DNA from: Lagopus muta
Taxonomy: Eukaryota; Chordata; Aves; Galliformes; Phasianidae
Direction of reading: 5' to 3'
Assembly: GCF_023343835.1 (NCBI RefSeq)
Contig: NC_064437.1
Location: forward strand, 51,472,972 to 51,536,971
DNA length: 64,000 nt
The notes below the pieces were generated by a model, which did no database searches, was not told the DNA's origin, and saw nothing but the letters and a program-made list of their open reading frames with translations. Of the stretch, positions 47,901-59,800 are shown piece by piece (position 1 is the stretch's first letter; each line of letters begins with the position of its first letter). A program made the translations under genes and the position numbers.

Positions 47901-50900
47901 GTGATTTGTCTAGCTTACCATACTGTTTGAACAACTTGTTTGAGCCACACAGGACAGAAGTTCAAAGCAGCATTTTGGTTTGTGCTTTCCATACTAAGTC
48001 ACACAGTGCTTCTCAGAAGAATGTGTACTTCAGGCTCTCATAAGCACTATTTGCAGTTTGTTACAAAGGATAGTAAAAGTGATTAAGAAAAAAAAACCAA
48101 TAATCCTCTTCAGAACATGAATTTAATTTGAAGATCTGGCATTAGTTCAGAGACTATCCAGTTTCTTAAATGGATTATACTGGTTTCTGAGGCCAGGTTT
48201 TTAATACTCAGAGCCCCATCCTCTGCCAAAGTGGCTGGTGGTATCCAGTCAAAATTTACCCCCAGAAGAATTCCAAAACAACTCCTTTTATCTTTCAACT
48301 GTTCTGTTGAATAGCTGTACTGCTGAAGACAGAGTGCACTGAAAGGAAGCAGTATACCAAAACCAGAAAACCAGAGCACAGAGGTGTTAACTAGCGGACA
48401 GGGCCTACAATGTGACATATCTTGTTTGAGAAAATGAAAATAGATTCAGAGAAATGGGTTAGCAGAAACTGAACCAGCAGCCAGCTCTGCTACCAGCACA
48501 AAGCTTGGGTGCTTGGTTTAAGAACAATTGCCAGCAAGCATGCTGCAAACTACATTCACATATTACTGGGGACTTGTAAAAAGGCTCCAGAAGTGCATAA
48601 AGATGGATACACACCACAGGATTCTAGCTGAGCACTATATAAGCAGCAGCACAGTTATTAATGAATGTTTGTAATTAATTCTATCTTCAGAGTACTGTGT
48701 AATCACCAGTGTATTCACCTACATTACATTTTTTATGTGACACAGCACAGGATTTACTTTAGCCTAGGCTTGCACAAAGAACAGCACAATTTACAAAATC
48801 TGAAGTATGCCAGACACATGCAGCACCATCAACAGGCTGCAAAACAGTCTACATATGGTTTATTTCATTTCTTCCTTTATCACAAGTATCTTAATTGTTT
48901 TCAGCACTGGATCCACCTATTTTGACACGTTCTTCAGAAGGCAGCCTTTCCGTTCCTGTAGCTTCCCTCTGAAAAATTCGTCTTAGAATAATTCGTATTT
49001 CCAAACACAAACACTGGTTTTTAATTGCAATTCACTTTTTCCCCTTTGTATTATCAGGTGCCAACAGAGGTCCAAACAGAAATCTAAAGAAAGGCTTATC
49101 ATCTGGGCCAAATTTAAGTACGCAAATCTAACCCTCAGTCTTTTATAACCACTTTGTTTCCTCTGCCCCCTGTATCCCCACCAGGTTACTCCCTGCACTT
49201 GGCAGAACCACCTGTATTGCTCTTATTCAACTATGGTACTACATACTTACTTGCTAAAAGTAAACAGGAAAGAGCAACCACATGCAGCTGCTGTATGGAT
49301 ATGTCATAGCGATCCATAAAGAGGTCCAGCAGATACACAGCTAGATGTCGTGCAGCAGGACAGAGTCTGAACCGATTGCTCACAATGGCAATCAGATCTG
49401 CAAAGTATCTTCTCAGATGTAACTGGGGAGATTGGCCTTTGTAGGAGGGCAGCTTCAGCTCCTAGATGGACAGCAGCATGCAATTTTATTAAAACCACCA
49501 TTTAGTGTACACTGGCATCAAACCAACATAGCTGGTATTCTCACATTTATTATGGAACTTGCAAACTACTTCTTTCCTCTTCTTTTTGTTCCCCTAGCTT
49601 CAGTATCTCTTTTCACAGAGCAAAGATTATTTGTGGTATTACAGAATTAAATATTTTGGTTCTGCATAACATTAGTATAACAGTGTAAGGCTTAACATAT
49701 TTCCACCAATCAGCTAGAATGACTGCTGATTTTACCTTCTCTACTGCAAAGGCTTCTCCAGCAGGGAAGCACCAGCATTATGCAAGGACTTCTCAGATGC
49801 TTCAACACGAAGTCCAATAGCTTAACTCAGCCCTCTTCTGTTACAGTTTGATCTGAGCAACCAGACTTTGTACCAAAGCTGGTTGTCCTGCAGGTGCCTT
49901 TGTGAGGGGGGCAATGACAGCTATATCTGAAGCTGGGAACTGGGAAAGAAGCAGGGGGACACCATCTCTTCCTGCATGCACTTCCGACCCTGACTTAATC
50001 TGATCTCACTGATGTTGCCCTGACACTGATTACAGCACGCTCTCAGACACTGAGTTAAAGGCACATAAACCTCACACAGCCTGAGATTTGGAGAGGGGGA
50101 CAACACCAAAGCCCTACCAACACTACAGAGAAGAAAAGCCTTTAGCACTGTGTTTGAAATACAAAGTTTGACCTGGCAGAAGTAGAATCCGAGGGCTCCT
50201 GCCTACATCCCCTTGGTGCAGCACAGCAGCTCAGCCGTTGCCTGCTGTCACGCATATTTTTATGAGTTACATTGTGCATTGCAGACTAAGTAGGATTTTG
50301 ACTACAAGTAGATTTCCAGCAGAACAATCCAATGACATCAGGTTAGAACTGAGTCACCCCCAATTTTCCAAGTTTTAGCATCAATTCAAAGTTCCGCAGT
50401 GTTTTATAAAATCAGGAAAAAAATTCATCGTGACCAAAGCCATTCATACCTACGAAACTTTGGAATTTCACAATCTGACTTAGCTGTAGTAACTGTAACT
50501 CTGAGAGCACATACGTTATCCTGTTTTTCTCGTGTTTCTCCCCCTCCACAAGTTACTTTGGCAGTCACACCTTTGAGAACGATAATCCTCTCCGCAAATG
50601 CCACAAGGCAGCAGAAATAGGCTCAGTCACTATCAACTCGTTTTCCAGTCAAGATGCTCTCTACCACACCAAACCATCCCCAGCAAGCAACTCCCAGTTA
50701 GAGCTGAAGCAATTCTGAACAGCCCCTAAATGCTCCCGATGCTGTGCTGGCGGTGCAATAGCATCACCACTTCCCTGACTTTGAGCTCGGAGCCGTTCGC
50801 ACATCTGAGCAAAGTCCTTTTCCTTTTATACCGGACGAACAGAGAACAGCCCAGCGGGGCAGATCAGCTGTCAAGACCGAGGGCAGGCTGAGCACACGGC

Positions 50901-51101
50901 ACCGCGTGTCCCGCTCTAGAGACGCGGCCCAAAGGTCTCAGCCAACGCCAACGCCGGCACCGACACCGCTCGCCCCGCTCCACCCCGGCCCCGCGCTGCC
51001 CGCTCCCGCCGCCCCCCCCCCGGCGGCCCCACCTTGTAGCGCAGCGCCTGGTGGATGTCCGCCGCCAGCTGTCCGGTCCACCACTGCGCCTCCAGCTCCA
51101 T
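44536..51101 (-). CDS. CCNJ: Cyclin J (whole gene, spliced)
   Basis: Exons 51033-51101, 49251-49461, 46574-46873, 46321-46480 and 44536-44947 join in phase to 1152 nt, 383 codons plus stop, the length I recall for human CCNJ. It starts [20 protein letters not shown]. The N-terminal cyclin box spans about residues 20-145 ([19 protein letters not shown], then [20 protein letters not shown]), and the C-terminal cyclin fold about 146-246. The tail is Gln/His/Ser-rich and ends [20 protein letters not shown] plus Arg. Identity to the vertebrate family is near-complete over the cyclin boxes. Cyclin J is a poorly understood cyclin-family protein; the Drosophila form binds Cdk2 and acts in early embryos and germ line. 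Strong match to CCNJ rather than CCNJL rests on memory of the human sequence. Confidence 0.95.
46321..46480 (-). CDS. CCNJ: CCNJ exon 4 (residues 194-246)
   Basis: A 160-nt exon. The acceptor is TTCATTCTAG and the donor is TTTTAAT followed by GTAAGT. It encodes [19 protein letters not shown], then [20 protein letters not shown], part of the second cyclin fold. Confidence 0.93.
46574..46873 (-). CDS. CCNJ: CCNJ exon 3 (residues 94-193)
   Basis: A 300-nt exon beginning [19 protein letters not shown] and ending [13 protein letters not shown]. It spans the end of the first cyclin box and the start of the second fold. The acceptor is CATCTGAAG; the donor is TGCAAG followed by GTGAGT. It enters and leaves in phase 1. 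Confidence 0.95.
49251..49461 (-). CDS. CCNJ: CCNJ exon 2 (residues 24-93)
   Basis: A 211-nt exon. The acceptor is CATCTAG followed by GAGCTG and the donor is AGCAA followed by GTAAGT. It encodes [20 protein letters not shown] and on to [14 protein letters not shown], the core of the first cyclin box. Confidence 0.95.
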
Positions 51102-51960
51102 GGGGGGCGGCGCGGCGCGGCCGGGGCCTGGGCGGAGGGGAGGAAGCGGCGCCGGCTGAGCGCGGGCGGGCGGGCGGGACGGGGCGGCAGCGCCACGCTC
51201 GCCCCTTCCCCGCTCGCCCACAGTTAAGCGCGATCAGCTGCCGCTCTCGCCGCGGGGCCCCGCGGCCCCCCGGCCCAGCTGGCCGTCATGCGAGCCGGCG
51301 GCACAACTGAGGCTCGTTAAGCCCCGCCGCCGGGCGAGGAGCCCGATCGCGCCCCAACAAAGGGCCGGCGGCGCTCCCCCTCCCCCACTCACCCTACGCA
51401 ACGGCCGCGGCAGGGCCTGGCGCGGGGCACCTGAGCGCGGCGCGGCGTGCCAAGGGCTCCCCTGCCATCACGCGGCGCCGCCCGCCTCACCCATTGTTAA
51501 AGGGCCGAGCGGGGCGGCGTGTGTACAAAGCCGGGCAGCGGCCGCCCCGCCGCCAATCGCTAGCTGCCTTACAGCGCGGCCCGCCCGCCGGCCGCCAATG
51601 GGAGCGCGGCGCTCACAGGGGCGCGGCGAGCCCCGCTGTCCGCGGCCACGCGCGGGAAGCCTTTGGGCCCGCGGAGCTGCCGTAGCCACCTCTCGGTAAG
51701 GAGCCGGGGGAGGGGCGGAGCCGTTACGCGGGCCCGCCTTGGGGCGGCCTCACTGGGAACGGGTCCCGGCGGCGGGGCGATCCGGGCGCTGAAGTGGGCG
51801 GTGTGCGCCTTTCCTGTGGGCCTGCCCACTGAGCGAACGCTCTGAGGGCGGTTTGGGCGTTTCGATTCCGCAGCTGTGGGGTTCTTCGTCTTGTGACGTT
51901 GGGACGGCTGTATGAAGGAGCTCGGGGCAGCGCGGGGCTCTGCTGAGCCTCGAGCGTGAG
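50860..51960. promoter_or_regulatory. CpG-island promoter of CCNJ, probably bidirectional
   Basis: Very GC-rich and CpG-dense, covering CCNJ exon 1 and about 850 bp upstream. Two CCAAT boxes lie at 51553-51557 and 51595-51599, about 450-500 bp upstream of the CCNJ ATG; no TATA box is clear. Many overlapping open frames here are GC artefacts. On the plus strand a good donor (CTCTCG followed by GTAAGG, GT at 51696-51697) could end the first exon of a divergent RNA. Confidence 0.8.
51033..51101 (-). CDS. CCNJ: CCNJ exon 1 coding part (residues 1-23)
   Basis: The start ATG is at 51099-51101, with a C-rich leader (CGCCCCCC before ATGG). The donor is TACAAG followed by GTGGGG at 51031-51032. It encodes [20 protein letters not shown], then RYK, nearly identical to the human N terminus. 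The 5' UTR extends into the CpG island to an unknown start. Confidence 0.93.
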
Positions 51961-53498
51961 ATGTTTGGGAGAGCCAAAAAGTACGCGAAGTTATGTCCCA
52001 CTGGGTTAAATACCACTAATAAAAGTTACAAAACTTCATATTTACGTGCAGATAGCAAACTTTCACCTGTTACCACTTTTTCTTGTTTTCCCTGGCTCAG
52101 CTGTGAGCTTTTCGTTGCCCCTTTTTGCTCGTGTCAGTGCTGCACCTCAGGCTGTTAGTGAAGTGGTGAAGGAAACGCACCTTTTGGGCTGCAGAAAGCC
52201 GTGACCCTCAAGTGTGGGACTGACCAAATCGAGGAGGAAGGTTTGCAGCTGGGTGTGCCCTCACTTAATCCGTGCTCCTGCACCTGAGAGAACGGCCCTC
52301 TGCTCTGCTAGGAGTTGTTGCCCAAACGAGCTCCTGCACCTGCTCCAGGAGGGCTTTTTCCACCTGGTTTCCCCTGGTTGGCAACCTGCTCTAGAGGTCT
52401 TCCAAAATACTCGGTTCTTTATAGTGGTTTATGTCTTAAAGTTGTTGTCAAATATCCAAACAGACGCCTAACGAGGGCGTTCAACCTGGTACAACAAGTC
52501 ATGCAAAGTGATGGAGAATAAATGCTTTGGATGCAATTTATGTTGAGGGGGTAGATTTAAATTTATATTTCTGCCTGTGTTTAGACATGATTCTTTTCCT
52601 TAATTAAGAAAATAGAAACCAGCTGTTTGACAGAACCAGTTTAATGACTCTGTAACCAAGACTGAAGTAGCCTGTTCCTACACAAATATATTTCTGACTT
52701 TGGTGGATAATCACATGGATTTCAGTAAAATTCCCTTTTTCTTCTGGGGAATGGTGCTGGTATTTGGAAATCTTTGTTTTTTAAGGCACATTTTGGTATA
52801 TCTTGTTCTGTTGTGTAGCATAGCTTCCTGAAGAAAAAGAAGTTTGAGAGGAAAACTCAATTGTTTGAAATGCAAGTGCATGCTCAAGCTGATTGTAATA
52901 TTTGCAGAGCAAGTACGCAGTTTTTTTTCCAGGAATTATTGATTCCTGAAGAAAGGTAAAATAAAATTTGTATTCCAACTCAGCCACAGGTTGCTAATGG
53001 GCTTGTGGTCATTGACAGTATCTTTAATCTTTGAAAATGTGTTGTCTGCTTGAGAAAGAGGAAACTAATAAATTCTGATGTGCTGAAACCTGCTGCAATG
53101 GGCCCAAATAGGGACGTTTTCACTCTTACGTCCTGGGAGAAATTGCTGTTATTAGCACTGCTGCTTTCCTTAGAGCTTCCTAAAGACTGCGTGGATTAGT
53201 CTGTTCCTGAAGTATTAGATGGAAAAATGGACAGATGTATGCTGGCTTCTTTCTCAGTTGTCTGACCTGTGTAGGAAATATTGTGATAAAGCTATGGGCT
53301 ATTTTATTTATATGTCTTAATAGGAAAAACACTCACTTGTGGTTACTTGCTGTGCTACAGAGCTGAGCTGTGGAGCTATGCATTTCAGATCCCTGTAATG
53401 CTTCATTATTTCAAATTTTGGTAGGCACAAATTACAATGTATTTCAATTAAATTATTGATCTTGCAAACAGTTTCATGTGTGTCTCCTTTTCATGCAG
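51961..53498. other. No gene recognised (possible intron of divergent RNA)
   Basis: The sequence turns AT-rich beyond the island. It has short open frames only, with no family resemblance. Confidence 0.4.
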
Positions 53499-53591
53499 TC
53501 AGAAAATAGGTTTGGAAAGAGTCTCACAGTCTTGCCTGAGGCCGGAATTGCTCTGGTCATGCGTTTTTCTGATCTCCCAGACAGCAGTAAG
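53499..53591 (+). ncRNA. Exon-like block 1 of a candidate divergent transcript
   Basis: A 93-nt block with a strong acceptor (GTGTGTCTCCTTTTCATGCAG) and donor (CAGTAAG followed by GTGAGA). Two of three frames stay open throughout. One encodes FGKSLTVLPEAGIALVMRFS within it. It matches no protein I know. It could be an exon of a long noncoding RNA starting at the CCNJ CpG island, or of a small unrecognised protein. Confidence 0.35.
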
Positions 53592-53949
53592 GTGAGATCA
53601 CAATCTCTATGAAGAGTGCATGACAGTGCTTCATTGTCCTTATGTTTGATAGTTTATTAATGTTTGGTGCATGGGTCAAGCTTTTTACTGCCTATAAACC
53701 ACAGACACTGAGAACTGACAATTGAAGACTGTATTGTCATGCCTCTCTTCCATTGTTTCTTTAGCTGCAGTAATCACTGATCATTTTATCTTTCCTTACA
53801 GGTCATAATTTCTAAACCTCCAATTGTTATTCTTCTCTGGGCACATCTTGATTGTTCATGTCCTTCATAAGTGCACGACCTAAGCTGAAATGCCGTGTAG
53901 TTAGCTCGAAGGTATTTCTCTTCTGAGGTGGCCTCTGTTCTTTTCACAG

Positions 53950-54082
53950 AAAATCACCCCATTGAGAAAGCCAGAGCACTTCTGTACAGCTACATTGTTA
54001 CCTGCAGGACCTACGCATCTCTGCACCTTAACTTTTGACTGGAAGAACTGAGAGTCTTCTTGGAGTTTCCAAATTTTATGAG
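53950..54082 (+). ncRNA. Exon-like block 2 of a candidate divergent transcript
   Basis: A 133-nt block with acceptor CCTCTGTTCTTTTCACAG and donor TATGAG followed by GTAAGC. Read in phase after the 53499-53591 block, the frame closes at a TGA after 33 codons. The pair therefore looks more like a noncoding transcript than a long coding gene. Another acceptor-like TTTCCTTACAG sits near 53801. Confidence 0.35.
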
Positions 54083-56057
54083 GTAAGCGAATTTGCTGAT
54101 TGCTTTCAGAGTCCAGAGCTGTCAAGGTTTAGAGAGTTTAAATGGAAATGGAAATAGTGGTAATGAAATGTGGATAGGTTACTGCAGCTTCTTTGCATGT
54201 CTTATGACCTGTCCTAAAAGTGGACAGATCCTAAAAGTTTAACTGGTGCTGATTTTATCTGCTTTTGGTGTTCATTGCTCTAAGTATTCCTGCTTAGTCC
54301 TCCTATATGTAAGCCAGGACAGAAGCAGAACAAACTTAGCAAGTTCTTAGAAAAAACAGAGGATATGAATGATTACTTTCATTAGGTATTCATCTGGTAG
54401 TAGGGCCTTTGTTGGTAAGAAACTGGAAGTGTGAAGTTTTCTACTTATGTGTAGTACATGGAATCTGTGAGAACAGAAAACTGTAGATAAATGTTAGGAA
54501 ACCATTTTAAAATGCGTATTCTCTTTCTGTGTATGGCCATGAATCACCTAAGAAAATACTTATGTCTCAAGGGGAAAGTAGGATTGGATGTGAGAGCTCC
54601 TCTATGTGCTTTGAAAAAGTGCTAGGTAACAAGAAACAATGTTATTCTTGGAATTCACCAAGAAAAAAATATGACCTTGAATGATATCCAAAACAGCGTA
54701 GAACGGAACCTGTAAAATCTGGACTAAAATGCTTGTAACATTTTTGTGGAATCTTCTAATGGGAAAGCTACTGAAGTTGTAGAATTTATGGACCTGTAAT
54801 TCACAGATTATAGTCCCAACACAAATTCAGACATGATGGGTGAGCAGACTTGTCTTTATAGTTACTGGGAGGTTCTATATGTCAAGAGCTGATACATATA
54901 TTTCTGTTTAAGCTACTTTTCTCCCTACGTTTTTGGTGGTTCTCATTGGCCTCTGGAAAAAGAAACATCTTTTAAAATACAAATTGAGAAATTGCAAGTA
55001 ATTGCCAAGTACAGCAAATACTCTGATCTTGAGAACAGCAGTCTCTCTACATTAGAAACGTAATCCTCCTCCTAATATAGAAGGATCCATTTCTGTACAC
55101 TGTATTTAATGTTAATGGCACATTAACCACAGAGTCTAACAGTTTCTAAAGACTGACACATTGTTTTAGTTTTGTGCCTATTGTCTTACATTTGTTTCGA
55201 TATTTTCATCTGAATAAAAAATTGTAACATAGAAATGTTGTTTCTGAAGGGCTGTTTCTGAAGTTACAGTATAAGAAAACCTCAGTTTTGTGAAACTTAT
55301 TAAAAAAAAAAAAAAAAAATCTTTAAAAAGAAAACTGATCCAAGCCTAGTTCCTGTGTTTCTTAAGGCTGGGAAAGTTAGCTCTGTTTTCACTACTGTGT
55401 TTGTTGATCTTATTTTCAAACAAAGGCTGCATTTGATGACATTCATAGCAGTAAAATTTCAGAGCCATTTAATTAAAAGAATGAATCATTCTGAAGACAG
55501 GACTGTAGCTGCTCTCGGAGTTCTTTGCAACACGGTGGTAGATGAAATGTAGCACGTCGGTTAAGTTGTAACACTTTAGAAGCATTAATGTGGGGCTGTC
55601 TCCTACTGGAAGTAATCTGTGGCTGTGTTTGTAAATGCCTGTATTGAATGTTAAAGGTACTCTGTGGGTAAGATTTTAAAAGTTGTCTAGGGATTTGGAT
55701 TCCCAGAACAGCTACTAAAATGTGATTACTGTGTTTGAACATAGCTGATAAATAACCTTTGGAGCTGCTGTCTCTAGTTATTAATACAACTATTAAGAGA
55801 AAAGGCACCCAAGAATTCTCTGGCTTGAATGATACATGCTTTCTCGAAGGATTTTGATAAGCAGTTTGGCTTTAAGTGTTTTCCCATCCTCTGGGAAGCT
55901 ATTGCAAAAAAAAGTGTGTCTGTGAATGTTTTGTTTGGCGTTAAGATAAATATGTATATTTTTGGTAATGTGTTGGGTGAAGAAAACACTCATGTAAGTG
56001 AAATAGTGCTGATGGATATAATTTGCACTGAGGGGTTTCTTTTTCTTTTTTTTCTTT

Positions 56058-56089
<32 letters not shown>

Positions 56090-56429
56090 TTACTGTAAGT
56101 CACACACAGTTTAGGAAATAACTATGAAGACCCAAAGATTTTTTGCATCTCAAACATATGTACGTACTTCCTGCTTGGAAGGCTTCAGCTCATTTGACTG
56201 GAATTTAGGAAAGACTTGATCTTTGCAGTGCTTCTTATTGAAGTGTTTGACTAGTTGGTTGTCAGTTCTGTATCCAGGCAGAAAACTTCACAGGTCCGGT
56301 TTCTTGCTAATGAAAACCTAGCTGCTACTACTGAAAGTAACCATCAATACATATATATTTCTTTTTTCTAAAGGCTTTCTGAGTTTAACTCTGTTCTGAT
56401 TTTCATGTGCAGGGTGAGGCCGGAATACT
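54083..56429. other. No gene recognised
   Basis: AT-rich DNA with only short open frames. A T-rich simple-sequence block lies at 56036-56091. Confidence 0.4.
56036..56091. repeat. T-rich simple-sequence block
   Basis: About 56 bp of nearly pure T with a few C interruptions. Confidence 0.9.
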
Positions 56430-56830
56430 CAGAGCTCTCTGCTTTCTTTCAGATGAGGGAAGCCTGCTATTAGGTCCTTCTGAATTGTCTCTTCTGTGGG
56501 CTGAAGAAGCTCAGATCATTCAGCCTCTCTTTAGAGGAAATGTTCTAGTTCCCAACAAGCTTGGTGGCCACCTGATGAATTTTTTGCAGTGAGTCCATGT
56601 TGTTATGCTGGAGGGAGGAGGGAGTCCCAAATCTGGATGCAGTCTTTTAGATGAGGTTCAGTAAGTATGAAGTAGGGGGTAATATCACTTGGGTAATATC
56701 ACTTTTTTCATCTTCTTGCTAAGGTCCTGTTAATGCAGTCTGGCTTGCTGTTAGCCTCCCTGTTGTTCTGGCTGGTTTAGCACTTTCTTCCAGGATGCTT
56801 GCCAGGGTAAATCCTGCCAAATCCAATAGG
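56430..56830 (-). mobile_element. Old CR1 LINE fragment, minus orientation
   Basis: The plus strand shows weakened reverse-complement CR1 words in the expected order: 'gtgggctgaagaagctcaga', 'cagcctctctttagagg', 'atgaattttttgcagtgagt', 'aaatctggatgcagtctttt' and 'gttaatgcagtctggcttgc'. Strongly diverged; edges approximate. An apparent 61-codon plus-strand frame over it is an accident of the repeat. Confidence 0.7.
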
Positions 56831-59800
56831 GTTTGTGTGTGTTTCAAGTACTGTGCTGCTTGTTACATAGCTTAGAAGTGCTGAACCTTGTTCTGATGCC
56901 TTGGTAGTGACGGGGCTGTAGTTTGGTGTTGTAGTATGTAGAAACAGTGTACCCTAATCTGATCATAAATCACAATGGTATCTGGGACCTTGTTCTGTAG
57001 CAGTGATGACTATGGTAAATTCTTCTTCTGATATATCAGAGACTCTTTAGGTCTTACTATGATAAAATAATTCAAGACATATTTTACTGCCAGTCACATG
57101 GTCATGTATTGAGGGAGCAGATGTCTGTATGTCTGGTTGATGTGTGGATATGCCATTCCCCAACTTTATGGACAGACACTTCACCATTGCTTCTTAATGT
57201 CATCTTATGCTATTCAATGCATAATTACCTAGTCGCAAAACATCTAGCTGAGACATGTTTTTAAGAGACATGAGTCAGTACTCTGTATTTTCACTCATTG
57301 CATTGTGAGTCATTACACCCACTGTGTCATTAACAATGCAGAGACAGACCTCCATCTGGATAATGTTAAAAGCACTGTGATGATTTGCTTAAAAAGTGTA
57401 TTAACAGTTCAGTTGAAAGAATATCTGAATAGAATGGTAAAATGAATCCTAACTGTTTGGTTTCACAGTACATTATCACTGGTACTCCTGTCTGAGACTG
57501 TGACCCTGTACTGTGTTAGGGTATTCATTTGGTACTGTTTGAAGAACACACTTGCAGACTTGTATAAAAGCAGTGCCCATAACAGGTGCTTTATTGGTTG
57601 AAACTGATCAGCGCTGACTGTTTCTTTAACACAGTAAGGAAGCAGACTGTATCAAGATAGGTTCTGCTCTAGAAAGAAATGGGCAATCTTCATCACCCTG
57701 TGTAAGAGATGAGTGGAATTGATGAGACATTGCCCATTCAGCACCATAAAAAACTTCAGACATGGATGAACAGAGCTGTCTATGACCTCTGTTTGGTGGA
57801 TTTGCAATTTGAACTGGGTTGTATGCACAATTCCTTATAAACTCACGTGTTTACTTTCTTGCCCCATTCATAATTATGTTAAGAACAATGAATAAAAACC
57901 ATCTCTTCCTACTGTTGGCAAAATGGAGTCACATTAACTTATTGATTTGAGTGAGGAACGTTGTATATGAGAAAAACTATATGAACCTCAGTCTGAAGTT
58001 ACAAATATCAGCATGGTAAATAAACACTTCTATGTCAGCATAATATTTTAAATTGGTTCAAGATTATCTTTGACAAGAAAACAAACTAGCACTTAATGTT
58101 TCTTCTCTGACTAATAGCCTCAGTCTTAAGAAATGTCAGCTTGTGTTTTTTTAAGTGGCAGTCCAACAATTTCAAAATAGGTGGAAAAAGTCAATTTTTG
58201 TGTTTGAGTCATTCCTTTGCTTAGTATGTGACTGCAATTAGAGCAAGTATTGCTTATAAGAAATAATTTGATGTTGCTGGGTGTTTTATATTTGCAAAAA
58301 AATCTGTTGCGCTTTGGAAGTTTTTCAGTGGTTCCTGCCTGTTTTGTTTTGTTTGTTTGTTTTTCCCCAAAACCACCAGAATTGAATTGAATGGAGTTCT
58401 GATCCCCTGTAAAAGTTTTGCAAACATGAATGATTCAATTTAAAGTTACCCCATTGCATGGGTTGATGTTTACATGCCCAAAGCTAGTTTTTTGTAATCA
58501 GGTGGTGCTGTAGTGGATCAAGAATTCTGGATTGCGGAGGGTGAATGCAAATGCAGCATGGTAATGTTGGTGTGACTACATGGCTGTGTGTGATTGATCG
58601 AGGTGGGGAGCATATGTTGGAATGGAGGTGGAAAAGAGCAGAATAGGGATAGGAATGGCCAGGAACTGGTGAGTCCTCTGATGATCAGAGCAGTGCTCAG
58701 ATACTGATGAGCTTGGGTGGGGTTGCCGTGGAAAAGTTGGCTTTTGAAAGTATATTATTGTTCATTGTTAGATCAACATGTTATGGTAGATCACAGACTA
58801 CGTATGGAAAAAAAGCATGTTAGGCTGTAGTGATTTTTCCAACCGTTTGATTATTTTTTTTTTGTCTGACAATGTTTGTTAAAAATTTCAAATGAGAACT
58901 TCTGTAATTCTGATCTAGAAGTGGAAATAATGAATGAATAAAAAATAGATTTAAATTTATGAGATTATGAAGACCAGAGGTATGATGCTACAGGGACAGA
59001 ACCACACATACTGGAGTCAGTTTGCATTATGGTTTAATTAAATATTAAAGTCAACTTTTGGATTCCTACAAGTGGTTTAAAAATGTGTTACTGTGTGACC
59101 CAAAGCTTTGATCTAGTATAACATCACACTGACCTTTCAGCTTTGTTTAAAGAATTTAATTGGTTATGCTAGTACTGGTTAGAATTATCTGTTAGTACTC
59201 AGTTACTTTGTATATGAACAGGAATCATCTGTTCTCTAAGCAGCCAATGTGAGGCTTACTAAAATTATAAGGCCAGTGTACTCTGTAGTTTATACTGCTA
59301 CCTTTCCAATGAATTCAAAATGTGATCAGGTTTCCACTACTGGCTGGCCCAACAGGATATAGATCTGCAGTCAGTGACTGGGGAAGCCTGGTCTGACAGA
59401 TGCGTAAGAACATTTTGTGTTTCTGAGTTTCACTTCCCTGTTCTGTGAAGAATTCGGCTGTGGTTCAAATGGTTCAATGAGACTTATGCAATGCAATTAC
59501 TGGAAACAAATAATCTTGTAAAGCTAACTCATTCCAGTGTCTCCATTAGAATCAAATGAATAATATAAGTTGAGATGGCATGCTTCATCTTAAGGAGAAT
59601 ATAAGGAGGAGCAACCTTTACTGCAGTTACTGGAGAAAAAAAAAAAAAAAAAAAAAAGCTTTGATTATTCTACTGTCAATGAAAAAGAATAAAATTATTT
59701 TTAAAGGATAGAATAGTCCCCTTTTTGCTTGACTTTGTAGAACTACAATAGTTTGACTGAACTCAGAGAGAAAAAACCTCAGGAGAAGTAATAAAAGAAT

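Noticed and set aside
50864-51310. Open frames of 101-134 codons around CCNJ exon 1
   Set aside because: They are GC artefacts or out-of-frame read-through. Only the 23 codons beginning MELEAQWW are supported by the cyclin J family.
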